A stretch of DNA of 64,000 nt from Sphingomonas phyllosphaerae (GCF_029623345.1 NZ_JAPYKH010000010.1:62001-126000); one strand, 5' to 3'. Positions 56,405 to 64,000 are shown, counted from the first letter of the stretch. Notes: generated from the sequence alone by a model not told the origin. Numbers and translations are program-made.

Positions 56405-56443
56405 AAAAAATGCCAGCATCCCTCTGGGATGTTGGCATTTTTT
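56405..56443. terminator. Terminator directly after the tRNA, carried by the element
   Basis: AAAAAA, then a 12-bp stem TGCCAGCATCCC / GGGATGTTGGCA (one G-T pair) with loop TCT, then TTTTTT. The A and T runs make it bidirectional. It now ends tRNA-Val transcription and insulates the integrase gene. Confidence 0.85.
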
Positions 56444-56524
56444 GTCTCACCTGCCGGTGAGATCATCGCCTGAAATCAGCCTTGGCCTTCGCTCGTGAAG
56501 CAAATTTGTCACACGAGGAAATGA

Positions 56525-57550
56525 ATGGCGACGATCACCAAGCGAGGCCAGCGATGGTCGGTGCAGATCCGGCGGAAGGGAGTGCCGACACAAAGTCGAA
56601 CCTTCGGCACTAAGGCTGCTGCTTCAGCGTGGGCCGCAATCCAAGAGGCTCGCATCGAAGCGGGTGAACAGCCCGTTTCCCGAACGATCCTGCAATCGAT
56701 TTCAGTGGGTAGCCTTCTCGACCGCTACATCGAAGAGGTCACGCCTCGTAAGCGAAGCGAGGTCACCGAGCGATATCGCCTGCGCCAGATGCAGCGTGAT
56801 CCTTTAGCGAGCGTCAGCTTGGCGGATCTCACCTCCAAGCACGTAGCTGGCTACCGCGACCGCCGCCTCGTGAGCGTCAAGGCCGGCACAATCCGAAGGG
56901 AGTTGTCGCTACTTCAGCATGCCCTGGACGTAGCGAAGAAGGAGTGGGGCTTTCGGATACCGTCTAATCCGGTGAGGGACGTACAGCAGCCGCGGCTTGA
57001 TAACGCGCGCAATCGGAGGCTTGAGGAGGGCGAGGCCGAGCGACTGGAGCAAGAGATACGATCCTCGCGCAATCGTTGGCTAGCACCTGTCGTCCGATTC
57101 GCCGTGGAGACAGGCATGCGGCGCGGTGAAATCATCAACCTGCAATGGCGGCACGTCGACCTGACGAGGCGCATAGCGCATGTAGCCCATTCAAAGACGG
57201 GCAAACCCCGCACCATTCCACTGACCGACGGTGCAATTGCCGTTTTGGAGGCAGCGGACCGGCTTGGTGCCTTTGTGTTTCCTGTTAGCGCCAACGCGAT
57301 TAAGCTGGCCTGGGTCAGAGCAGTTCGTCGGGCCGGACTGAGCGACCTCCACTTTCACGACTTGCGGCATGAGGCCATCTCACGCCTCTTCGAGATCGGC
57401 CTCACCATGCCAGAGGTGGCTATCATATCCGGCCACCGCGATCCGCGCATGCTCTTTCGCTACACGCATCTGCGACCCTTCGAGCTAGCGAACAAATTGA
57501 AGGGTCTTCGGTGGGCAGACGCACGAGCCGATGGAGTGAAGCCCGAGTGA
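56525..57550 (+). CDS. int: Tyrosine-type site-specific integrase
   Basis: 341 residues, ATG with GAGGA one base upstream of AATG. Order: N-terminal arm-binding domain (~1-55), SAM-like core-binding domain (~60-165), catalytic domain (~175-325). The catalytic residues are readable: Arg in ETGMRRGEIINL, Lys in HSKTGKPRT, His-x2-Arg in HDLRHEAISRLF, His in ISGHRDPRML and the nucleophile Tyr in RYTHL. Location 122 bases after tRNA-Val and pointing away from it is classical for tRNA-targeting integrases. No excisionase gene is recognisable. Confidence 0.96.
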   Translation: MATITKRGQRWSVQIRRKGVPTQSRTFGTKAAASAWAAIQEARIEAGEQPVSRTILQSISVGSLLDRYIEEVTPRKRSEVTERYRLRQMQRDPLASVSLADLTSKHVAGYRDRRLVSVKAGTIRRELSLLQHALDVAKKEWGFRIPSNPVRDVQQPRLDNARNRRLEEGEAERLEQEIRSSRNRWLAPVVRFAVETGMRRGEIINLQWRHVDLTRRIAHVAHSKTGKPRTIPLTDGAIAVLEAADRLGAFVFPVSANAIKLAWVRAVRRAGLSDLHFHDLRHEAISRLFEIGLTMPEVAIISGHRDPRMLFRYTHLRPFELANKLKGLRWADARADGVKPE

Positions 57551-58033
57551 GGACCAGTCTCTCCCCACAAACCCCGCTGGCTCGCTCTCGCCGCCTCGGC
57601 CCCGAATCGCTTCATTTCTGGCCGTTTCACGCCACTTTAGGCCCCCCGCACTGCTAAGCTGAGTGGGGGTGCCACCCCCTCCCGTGTGCAGTCTGAGGCG
57701 AGTGCCTGGAGGCCACTTGTGCCGATTTCCGGCTGAGAGCAGATGCGGTGGCGGAGTCGATCGTGTGCGAATAGCATAGTGGATCGACACGCTGCCTCGC
57801 TCCTGACAACCGCATGGCTGTCGTCGTTCGTGTAGATTGGAGCGACACTTCGAACACGCAGGCGGCGGGTTCGACTACCGGTAACAGCGAAGCCGCTTCG
57901 GCGCCGAGGGTGCGAAAGCGTCATCGTTCAACGGGGCATCATGCCGCGAGAGGCGTACGGACAGCCCTGCATGCTGGGGCATAAGGAAGCCCGTCATGCC
58001 GGCGTATCCGGTATTCAACGCTCCTATTTGGTC
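57551..58033. other. Island spacer without a supported gene
   Basis: About 480 bases. Contains a GGGGGTG-C-CACCCCC palindrome (57665-57679) that might end integrase transcription and a GTCGATC/GATCGAC inverted repeat (57756-57788). Short frames on the minus strand (57637-57924) have no ribosome site and no protein-like pattern. The last bases (58013-58033) look like a decayed copy of the 22-bp repeat unit. Confidence 0.5.
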
Positions 58034-58251
58034 ATTCAATCCACGTATGTTGGGCATTAAATCCACGTTTACTGGGCATTGAATCCACGTACTTCGGGTA
58101 TTCAATCCACGTGCTTCGAGCATTCAACCCACGTATTTCGGGCATTTAATCCCCGTTTTTCGGGCATTGAATCCACGTATTTCGGGCATTCAATCCACGT
58201 ATATCGTGGTTTAATGCCCGTATATCGTGGTTTAATGCCCGATATACGTGG
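58034..58251. repeat. Array of 22-bp tandem units followed by two opposed units (iteron-like)
   Basis: Eight contiguous units with a strict 22-base period start at 58034, 58056, 58078, 58100, 58122, 58144, 58166 and 58188. Consensus begins ATTCAATCCACGTAT and ends TTTCGGGC. Two 21-base units in roughly opposite sense follow at 58210 and 58231 (AATGCCCG...CGTGG). Each unit is itself an imperfect dyad: AATCCACG, centre TATTT, CGGGCATT. There are no spacers, so it is not CRISPR, and 22 is not a multiple of three, so it is not coding. Next to it (58252-58300) is an A+T and purine-rich stretch. Origin iterons or repeated operator sites are the main readings. Confidence 0.88.
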
Positions 58252-58899
58252 TTCCATATAATATAGAAGGAAGGAAGAAGGAATATAAAAGGGAAGATAG
58301 GGGCAGCCTGCGGCTGCTCTGCGTGTGTGTAGCAAACTCCGGCCTGCACGTTTGCGTGATCGCGCAGCTCCCACACCGGCGACGACAGCATCATACTCGC
58401 GCATGGTCATCGCCGTCACGAGCCGTTTCGGTAGGCGCGCCAACTACGATTGTCGCTCCGATGAGTGGCGGGGGAGTTTGGATCCAGTTGGCGCCACCTA
58501 CTTTGCGCGTCGAGCATCCCTCCTTCTCCACATCGCACGAAATGCCTCTAGGAAGCTCGCCAGCGCTTTTCCGGCGACCAGCCTTCTCTGGGTACCCAGC
58601 GCGTCCGATTTGCGCTGTACGGCCGCGAGAGGGCAATTTAGCCCATATCTTTTCGCTTGCATCGCATATCGATACGGGCGGACGAATTAGCCTGCGCAAA
58701 CGCTGCGGCTGCCGCGGCAGCAAGTCGCCTTGATCCCACACGCCGTTTGCCGCGGCACAGCGACGCTTATGAATGCCGTTTCGCCCTTCTCCGGGCCACT
58801 TCGGCGCCGATGATGCCAGCTGCACCATCGTGCTGGCGGTGAGCCACCCGCTCGTTCCATCATGAAGCGTCCGCTTGGGTATACTCTAGCGAGAGTTTC
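58252..58899. other. Stretch between repeat array and resolvase: no gene supported
   Basis: Starts with an A+T/purine-rich segment (58252-58300, TATAATATAGAAGGAAGGAA). Frames at 58248-58733 (+), 58403-58690 (+) and 58391-58828 (-) overlap each other and look non-coding; a 95-residue frame from ATG 58403 is the least unlikely. An untranslated RNA cannot be excluded. Confidence 0.45.
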
Positions 58900-58982
58900 T
58901 TTGAGACACGTGCCGCGTCTCAAAAGGGTTGACCGAAACACGATGTCTATCCACTCTGCCGGGGTCTAAAGCCTATTGAGAC
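58900..58982. promoter_or_regulatory. Possible res site / operator of the serine recombinase
   Basis: TTTGAGAC (58900-58907) and GTCTCAAA (58917-58924) are a perfect 8-bp inverted repeat, and a third TTGAGAC copy is at 58976-58982, eleven bases before the recombinase ATG. Resolvases bind paired short arms upstream of their own gene, for both recombination and autoregulation. Confidence 0.5.
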
Positions 58983-58992
58983 GGGGTGCCGG

Positions 58993-59550
58993 ATGATCGT
59001 TGGTTACGCGCGCGTCAGCACAGTAGGGCAAAGCCTCGACGTCCAGCTCAACCTCCTACGCGAGGCGGGCTGCGCCAAAGTCTTTGGTGAGAAACGGACG
59101 GGCCGCTCGCGTGATGGCCGTGAGGAGCTAGCGGAGGCGTTGGAGTTTGTTCGTGAGGGAGACACACTGGCTGTCACGCGGCTCGATCGACTGGCTCGCA
59201 GCGTCAGCGACCTGTTCGCCATCATCGACCAGCTGCAAGCGAAAGGGGTGCATTTCCGCTGCCTACAGCAGTCGGGGGTAGATACCGACAGCTCCACGGG
59301 TCGGCTGATGCTAGGAATCCTTGGGGCGGTCGCGGCGTTCGAGGCCGACATACGGAAGGAACGTCAAGCCGACGGCATAGCAAGAGCGAAGGCCGCGGGC
59401 GTCTACAAGGGCAGGAAGCCTACGGTCGACACCGCTCTCGTCCGCTCGATGCATAGCGAAGGCAAGCGGCCGGCAGACATCGCGCGCGAACTGAAGATCG
59501 GCCGAGCGAGCGTGTACCGCGCCATCCAAGGGGCTGCACAAGTCGAGTAG
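58993..59550 (+). CDS. Serine recombinase (resolvase/invertase family)
   Basis: 185 residues. N-terminal catalytic domain: active-site serine in IVGYARVSTVGQSLDVQ (Ser10 region), EKRTGRSRDGREEL, LDRLARSVSDLFAIIDQL, GVHFRCLQQSGVDTDSSTG and the E helix GRLMLGILGAVAAFEADIRKER. C-terminal helix-turn-helix: PADIARELKIGRASVYRAI. This is the Tn3-resolvase/DNA-invertase size class. It may resolve cointegrates or dimers of the excised circle or invert DNA. The next gene starts 22 bases later, suggesting one transcript. Confidence 0.93.
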   Translation: MIVGYARVSTVGQSLDVQLNLLREAGCAKVFGEKRTGRSRDGREELAEALEFVREGDTLAVTRLDRLARSVSDLFAIIDQLQAKGVHFRCLQQSGVDTDSSTGRLMLGILGAVAAFEADIRKERQADGIARAKAAGVYKGRKPTVDTALVRSMHSEGKRPADIARELKIGRASVYRAIQGAAQVE

Positions 59551-59572
59551 AGATCGATATTGATGCTGTGAC

Positions 59573-60898
59573 ATGAGAACGCCCTACGTTCCGCATTTCT
59601 TCGGCGATGCGGTAGTCGCACGGCTCGCAACCGGCCATGGTTGGCTCACCGCCGGCGTTGCCAGCTCGATTCCGTGGCCCAGCTCGGACGTTTGTATCGA
59701 GTACGATGGGTCTCCGTACATCTTGCGCGGCACGGAACGGAACGGCCGCGAGTCTCCGCCCGGTATCACAATCCCTTGCCGTGAGACGTCCCGCGAGGAG
59801 GGGATGGCCGACATATATCGCCTAACTTCAATCCTAAGCTGGTTCCACGGGGGCTACGTCGATGTGGGTGGATCGATGTGGGGATCGCATCCGACGCTCT
59901 TCGGCAATCAGCGAAAGGTCTATTCGACTACAGGCCTTGCAGGATCCCGATCGTTTAACTGTAATCACATGCCAATCATCGAGGACGATGCAACTCGCAA
60001 GGCACTCGCCTTTTGGCGGGAGGGCAAACGCCTCCAGAACGTCCATGCCGGCTACTCATTCTTAAGCTTCTACAAGGTGATCGAGTCCCAATTCCCCAAG
60101 GCGCAGCAGAAGGCGAAGACACTTTGGATATCTTCGCAGATCGACGCTTTAACTGGTAGGGCGGCTAGCCGTGTCCAAGCATTGCGAGCCGCTGGGACAG
60201 ACGTGAGCAAACACCTCTTTGAAAGCTGCAGGTGTGCGGTGGCGCATGCCGGCCTCGGAAGAGAGATTGTTGATCCAGACGTCCCCGCGGACCGCGCGCG
60301 GCTTGATCAAGATCTTGACGTGATGGAACAGCTCGCAACCGTATACATTGCAGACGTTCTCTCTGTCCCTAACGCTCGATCCTCATACAGAACCAGGGAC
60401 AGGCTTGCGCCTTGGGACACCTTGCTTGGTGAGCAGGCCGCATCAAGCCTTCGAGCGGGACGCGCGCTGGCAAGTAAACGCGCGATCGATGGGAAGACGA
60501 TTGCTGTTGGCCTATGGCCAAATGGGCCGGTGACAGGGCTGGAAGCGATGAGATGCGCCGTCATTGGCGTTGGCGAGGGCCTCACCGTCATCCAATTGAC
60601 AAATGACCGGCAAACTATCGCGTTAACGTTTCAACTCGACCATGTGCGAGGTCGGATCCACACTGACCTCGAACGAAGCGGCCTAGCCAGAGGCGCGGCT
60701 GCGACAGAGGCGGATGTCGTGTCGTTCGCGACCTTTTTCTATCATGTTCTTGCAAACGCGACCGCGGAACTGACCGTCGTCGGCTACGACCCCGTCGACT
60801 GCGAGGTCGTCATTCCTGTGAACGTGTTCCCCGTCGCACCGTCTGACGGGATCGCCGCCATGCTCAAGGAGTTTCGCCGGAAGTCCGGAGCGAATTAG
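59573..60898 (+). CDS. HEPN-motif protein, possibly MauJ-like
   Basis: 441 residues, no signal peptide or membrane segment. The middle region is helical (YSFLSFYKVIESQFPKAQ, WISSQIDALTGRAASRV) and ends in FESCRCAVAHAG, where Arg220-x4-His225 matches the R-x4-6-H catalytic motif of HEPN ribonucleases; the following IVDPDVPADRARLDQDL is a conserved-looking cap. The pattern recalls proteins annotated MauJ, but that is a low-confidence impression. The N-terminal (1-150) and C-terminal (~290-441) parts are unrecognised and beta-rich. Co-linear with the recombinase. A toxin, RNase or phage-defence role is inference. Confidence 0.7.
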   Translation: MRTPYVPHFFGDAVVARLATGHGWLTAGVASSIPWPSSDVCIEYDGSPYILRGTERNGRESPPGITIPCRETSREEGMADIYRLTSILSWFHGGYVDVGGSMWGSHPTLFGNQRKVYSTTGLAGSRSFNCNHMPIIEDDATRKALAFWREGKRLQNVHAGYSFLSFYKVIESQFPKAQQKAKTLWISSQIDALTGRAASRVQALRAAGTDVSKHLFESCRCAVAHAGLGREIVDPDVPADRARLDQDLDVMEQLATVYIADVLSVPNARSSYRTRDRLAPWDTLLGEQAASSLRAGRALASKRAIDGKTIAVGLWPNGPVTGLEAMRCAVIGVGEGLTVIQLTNDRQTIALTFQLDHVRGRIHTDLERSGLARGAAATEADVVSFATFFYHVLANATAELTVVGYDPVDCEVVIPVNVFPVAPSDGIAAMLKEFRRKSGAN

Positions 60899-61140
60899 GC
60901 CATGTCTGGCCCGAGACGCGCTACCGCAACTACGGATGACCATTGACCGCAGCGGGGGGGGGGGACGTGGTGCAGGACAGGCCGCCTAAGCTCAGAGTGG
61001 TTCCATGCAAGGTAGCTCGCAGGCTTGCGCTGACAGCAGCCTCCTCCCCGGCACGTTTCTGAGAGTACCTCTCAGGCGTCAACCACGCGGAGCGAACCGC
61101 CTTCTTATACAAGCTACGCGCTAGGCAACGAGACGAAACG
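60899..61140. promoter_or_regulatory. Spacer with G11 tract and inverted repeat
   Basis: Eleven consecutive G (60954-60964) lie about 177 bases before the next start. Downstream, CTGAGAG (61059-61065) and CTCTCAG (61069-61075) form a tight 7-bp inverted repeat that could be an operator or small hairpin. No ORF with a credible start is seen here. Confidence 0.5.
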
Positions 61141-61944
61141 TTGGATCAGCAAGCAGAGACAAGCATCGAGGACGCCCTTCGCCGATTGGGGAGCAACCTT
61201 CCCGGATTGGTGCGGCATCGACTCCTAAATAGTCTGACAAACTTTGCTCAAGCTGCGCGCCTGATAGATCTTGATCCGGGGATGGCAGCTTTTCGCGCGC
61301 TAACTGGCGAAGAGGAGGCGGCAACCGCCCTAATCAAGGCCGTCCAATTCCGCAAGTACGAACATGCTAACAACTTCAAACACCGTGACCATTTTCACAA
61401 GGCGGCTGTGATGGCGTGCGTAGGCGCTGTAGCCACAACCGTCAGGCCGTTGTTGGGCGAGTTCAAGCTTCTCTTCGACTTTAGGTCAACGCGTGTAGAT
61501 CTACGCGTTCCACTTAGAGCCTTGGCAGCGGAGATGCCGGATGATTACGCCTTCCAACCGGTCGAACCACTTGGCATGACCTTCACGCGCGAGGGGCTGC
61601 CTCGCCACGAGCTTTATAGCGATGCACTCGCAGAGCTTGCCGCCGCCTCCAGCTTCGAAGGCATCCGTAAGATGGTGTCCGCGGCAGCGAACGAGCGTAA
61701 TCTTCTACTCTACGCCTCCGACGGCGGCCCCCCTATTTGTAATATGACGTCCGCTTGGCTGAACCATCGCAAGCGCCGCGCGCAAGTTATGCTTGTTGTC
61801 GCGGTCATGGTCCTACAGACCCGGCAGCCGCTGCCGATGGTACAAGAAGCTATACTCGCGTTTCTCGGCGTGATCGCGAAGTTGCCTACGACCATCGCCG
61901 AACCAGAAGACGAGGACCACTCGCAGCAGCGGACGCAACAATGA
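61141..61944 (+). CDS. Island protein of unknown function
   Basis: 267 residues from TTG 61141; the frame is open back to 61063 but contains no ATG or GTG, so TTG is the only start. Predicted mostly helical and soluble. Notable stretches: ALIKAVQFRKYEHANNFKHR, HRDHFHKAAVMACVGAVATT, FDFRSTRVDLRVPLRAL, SAAANERNLLLYASDGG and an acidic C terminus (EPEDEDHSQQ). The His-rich K-HRDHFHKA segment may bind metal. No family recognised. As the last gene before attR it is a cargo candidate. A 34-codon frame at 62006-62110 follows and may be unrelated. Confidence 0.6.
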   Translation: MDQQAETSIEDALRRLGSNLPGLVRHRLLNSLTNFAQAARLIDLDPGMAAFRALTGEEEAATALIKAVQFRKYEHANNFKHRDHFHKAAVMACVGAVATTVRPLLGEFKLLFDFRSTRVDLRVPLRALAAEMPDDYAFQPVEPLGMTFTREGLPRHELYSDALAELAAASSFEGIRKMVSAAANERNLLLYASDGGPPICNMTSAWLNHRKRRAQVMLVVAVMVLQTRQPLPMVQEAILAFLGVIAKLPTTIAEPEDEDHSQQRTQQ

Positions 61945-62218
61945 GCCTGCTGCTACGACGAGGAAGAGGCCCGGCACTCCGAAGCAGGCAGCTGCTTTGA
62001 CGAAGATGCAGCCTATGCCGCGGCGCGGCGCGGCGCATATCGCCAACGACGTGGCCGCCTTCAAAAGGATCCAGGAACAATCACAATTATGTCACACCGT
62101 TGCGCTGTGACAAGGCTTGCGGGACCGGAAAAGAACACGTAGGTTTAACCGTGGGTGGCGGCTAAGGCATTGCTATTCGGGCATTTTATTGGGGTGGGCG
62201 ACACGGGAGCATGGGTTT

Positions 62219-62272
62219 GCACTGTGTTGACATCGCAGGGGTCGCAAGTTCAATCCTTGCCACGCCCACCAC
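62219..62272 (+). repeat. attR (partial tRNA-Val copy)
   Basis: Exact 54-base copy of 56350-56403. It lacks the acceptor 5' strand and D arm, so it is not a tRNA gene but the right attachment-site duplicate. Everything to the right of it belongs to the original chromosome. Confidence 0.95.
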
Positions 62273-62274
62273 GT

Positions 62275-62332
62275 AAGTCGGCTCTATCCGGTCGACCCAG
62301 CTCTCGAGCTGGGCGATCGGATAGAGCGACTT
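62275..62332. repeat. Long hairpin just outside attR
   Basis: AAGTC-GCTCTATCCG ... CGGATAGAGC-GACTT outer arms and CCCAGCTC / GAGCTGGG inner arms give about 23-26 paired bases in a 58-base stretch. Before integration it would have directly followed tRNA-Val, so it may be the chromosomal terminator displaced by the island, although no T-run follows. Confidence 0.6.
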
Positions 62333-62389
62333 CGCTGCGCCGCTGGCGCCATTGTATCCTTGATCATCGTCGACGCTGCGGGCGCCGGA

Positions 62390-64000
62390 CTAGGCCTTGC
62401 CCTCGCGCGCCAGTACGCGCGGTGCCTCAACCGCGCCGATCACGCGCAGAAGGTCGGCCGCACCATAAGGCTTCGGCAGCAGCCGCACCCCCGCCGCTGC
62501 GGCGTCGACCGAGCCGGTGTCGCCGCTCGCCACCACGACGCGGATGCCCGGGCGTAGCTCGGCGGCGCGTTCGGCCAGTGCCAGCCCCGAGGTGCCGGGC
62601 AGGTGGATGTCGGTGATCAGCACGTCGATCGGCGCGGTCTGGAGCGCCGCCATGGCCTCCTCCGCGCTGGCGGCCTCGACCACCACCTGACCCGCCTCCT
62701 GCAGCACCTCGGCGGTGGCGGAGCGGATCAGCGCGTCGTCCTCGACCAGCAGGATCGTCGCGCGCGGCGGAGTCGCGACCGGCGCGAGGCTCACGACGGA
62801 GGTGGCCCGCGGTGGCAGCGCGACGCGCTGACGCTGGTTGGCGAGCACGTGCCCGATTTTCCGCGCCAGGGCCTCGCGCGTATAAGGCTTGGAGAGCAGC
62901 TCCACGCCCGCGTCGAGCCGCCCGCCATGGACGATCGAGTTCTCGGTGTAGCCCGAGGTGAACAGGACTGCGATCTCGGGTAACCGCTCGCGCGCCTTGC
63001 GCGCCAGCTCGGGACTCTTGAGCGTACCCGGCATCACCACGTCGGTGAAGAGCAGGTCGATCGCGATGCCGCTCTCCACCACGCTCAGCGCGCTCTGCGC
63101 GTCGACCGCCTTGAGCACGCGATAGCCGAGGTCGGAGAGCAGCTCGACCACGGTGGCGCGCACCTCGTCGTCGTCTTCGACCACCAGCACCGTCTCGGTG
63201 CCGCCGGTGATCGGCCCGATGTCGACAACCACCTCGACATCCTCGCTCTGCAGCGCACGCGGCAGGTACAGCCGGATCGTCGTGCCGTGGCCCGGCTCGG
63301 AGTAGAGGTTGACGTGCCCGCCCGACTGTTTGACGAAGCCGTAGACCATCGAGAGGCCCAGGCCCGAGCCCTTGCCTTCCGCCTTGGTCGAGAAGAACGG
63401 CTCGAACACCTTCTCCATGATCTCCGGGGTCATGCCGCTGCCGGTGTCGCTCACCGCCAGCATGACATATTGGCCGGGCGTCACCTCGTCGTGGCGGCGC
63501 GCGTAATCGTCGTCGAGGTGCGCATTGGCCAGCTCGATCGTGAGCTTGCCCTGCCCGTCCATCGCGTCGCGCGCGTTGATCGCGAGGTTAAGCAGCGCAT
63601 TCTCGATCTGGCCGGGATCGATGAAGGTGTTCCACAGCCCGCCGCCAAAGATCGTCTCGATCTCGATGCCCTCGCCGATCGCGCGGCGCAGCATGTCGTC
63701 CATGCCGCGCACGAAGCGCGTCACATTGACCGTCTTGGGCTCAAGCGCCTGCCGCCGGCCGAAGGCGAGCAGCTGCGATGCCAACCGCGACCCGCGCGAC
63801 ACGCCCGCGAGCGCGTTGGCGACGCGCGTTTCGGCACGCTCGTTGCCCGCGATGTCCTTCTGCAGCAGCTGGAGGTTGCCCGAGACGACCTGGAGCAGGT
63901 TGTTGAAATCGTGCGCCACGCCCCCGGTGAGCTTGCCCACCGTCTCCATCTTCTGCGCCTGCGCCAGCTTGGCCTCGGCGGCGCGGCGCGTCGCGATCTC
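62390..64000 (-). CDS. Hybrid sensor histidine kinase with two receiver domains (5' end outside window)
   Basis: 536 residues visible, open to the right edge. Visible order: a coiled linker ([19 protein letters not shown]), phospho-His in [17 protein letters not shown] box [15 protein letters not shown] boxes [20 protein letters not shown] and [18 protein letters not shown], then receiver 1 ([31 protein letters not shown]) and receiver 2 ([40 protein letters not shown]) to the C terminus. A phosphorelay protein whose sensor lies outside the window. The AHDFNNLL class is typical of alphaproteobacterial PAS-hybrid kinases. Confidence 0.93.
   Translation of the reverse strand, partial: EIATRRAAEAKLAQAQKMETVGKLTGGVAHDFNNLLQVVSGNLQLLQKDIAGNERAETRVANALAGVSRGSRLASQLLAFGRRQALEPKTVNVTRFVRGMDDMLRRAIGEGIEIETIFGGGLWNTFIDPGQIENALLNLAINARDAMDGQGKLTIELANAHLDDDYARRHDEVTPGQYVMLAVSDTGSGMTPEIMEKVFEPFFSTKAEGKGSGLGLSMVYGFVKQSGGHVNLYSEPGHGTTIRLYLPRALQSEDVEVVVDIGPITGGTETVLVVEDDDEVRATVVELLSDLGYRVLKAVDAQSALSVVESGIAIDLLFTDVVMPGTLKSPELARKARERLPEIAVLFTSGYTENSIVHGGRLDAGVELLSKPYTREALARKIGHVLANQRQRVALPPRATSVVSLAPVATPPRATILLVEDDALIRSATAEVLQEAGQVVVEAASAEEAMAALQTAPIDVLITDIHLPGTSGLALAERAAELRPGIRVVVASGDTGSVDAAAAGVRLLPKPYGAADLLRVIGAVEAPRVLAREGKA

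Larger units (their letters stand above)
56350..62272. mobile_element. Integrative element in tRNA-Val(GAC), ~5.9 kb
   Basis: Bounded by an exact 54-bp direct repeat (56350-56403 and 62219-62272), the 3' part of tRNA-Val. Contents: tyrosine integrase next to the tRNA, a contiguous 22-bp repeat array, a serine recombinase with a possible res site, a HEPN-motif protein and an unknown protein. Codon third positions are visibly less G/C rich than the flanks, consistent with horizontal transfer. No replication, capsid or conjugation gene is recognised, so it would need helper functions; a degraded larger element is an alternative. Confidence 0.93.

Noticed and set aside
57756-57788. GTCGATC/GATCGAC inverted repeat as a second attachment or operator site
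   Set aside because: Only 7 bp with a 19-base gap, no second copy; chance is a sufficient explanation.
58034-58251. CRISPR array
   Set aside because: Units are contiguous without spacers and vary between copies; no cas gene is near.
58248-58828. Overlapping frames of 95-161 codons in the island
   Set aside because: They contradict each other on both strands, lack ribosome sites and have Cys/Arg/Ser-rich noncoding-like content.
62006-62110. 34-codon frame after the unknown island gene
   Set aside because: Peptide looks fairly natural (AAHIANDVAAFKRIQEQ) but is very short, has no ribosome site and no comparison is possible here.
62219-62272. Second tRNA-Val gene
   Set aside because: Only the 3' 54 bases are present; the acceptor 5' strand and D arm are missing. 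It is the att duplicate.

Overview
The window reads as chromosomal DNA of a high-GC alphaproteobacterium, most likely a sphingomonad (Sphingomonas or a close relative). This is inference from gene content and order: SapC, a LOV-HWE kinase, the rsmB-rpe-heparinase order, pyrE-pdxJ-acpS-lepB, a hutG-like gene and cpdR beside tRNA-Val, UDP-uronic-acid genes, phaC, and strong G/C bias at third codon positions. No rRNA operon is present.

Layout. 1-3.2 kb: the end of a secreted RTX Ca-binding protein, a UDP-glucuronate-type epimerase and a small anchored protein. 3.2-9 kb: a cNMP-sensor/thioredoxin-reductase-like fusion without the CxxC, a DUF1206 membrane protein, a CHASE4-GGDEF-EAL c-di-GMP enzyme and a small lipoprotein. 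9-15.7 kb (minus strand): a glycosyltransferase operon, then pyrE-pdxJ-acpS-lepB-AI-2E transporter, tightly packed with start/stop overlaps. 15.9-18.8 kb: coxB-coxA. 19.4-25 kb: ugd, an SGNH-like protein, a LOV-HWE blue-light histidine kinase and a PQQ-type sugar dehydrogenase lipoprotein. 25-34.6 kb: phaC, an aminotransferase, a GMC dehydrogenase with its small subunit, two tandem ferritin-like secreted proteins and an altronate-dehydratase-type enzyme. 34.8-42 kb: two TonB receptors (one coupled to a PepSY protein) flanking an alpha-L-fucosidase, with a Fur-box-like site near each receptor. 41.9-55.7 kb: SDHAF4-like 53-residue protein, rsmB-rpe-heparinase, M3 peptidase, PPK2, DEAD-box helicase, FAD oxidase, SapC, cytochrome b561, a probable sRNA and an N-formylglutamate amidohydrolase.

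56.3-62.3 kb is the accessory part: a roughly 5.9-kb integrative element in tRNA-Val(GAC), bounded by an exact 54-bp direct repeat of the 3' part of the tRNA. It holds a tyrosine integrase beside the tRNA, an array of eight contiguous 22-bp units (plus two opposed units) next to an A+T/purine-rich stretch, a serine recombinase with a possible res site, a protein with a HEPN-like R-x4-H motif, and an unrecognised protein downstream of a run of 11 G. No replication, conjugation or capsid gene is recognisable. This element is the best candidate for an undescribed system. The window closes with a hybrid histidine kinase that runs off the right edge.

At least eight intergenic spaces carry inverted-repeat elements of a few recurring types, mostly at gene 3' ends. 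All family assignments come from reading motifs by eye; no database search was run.
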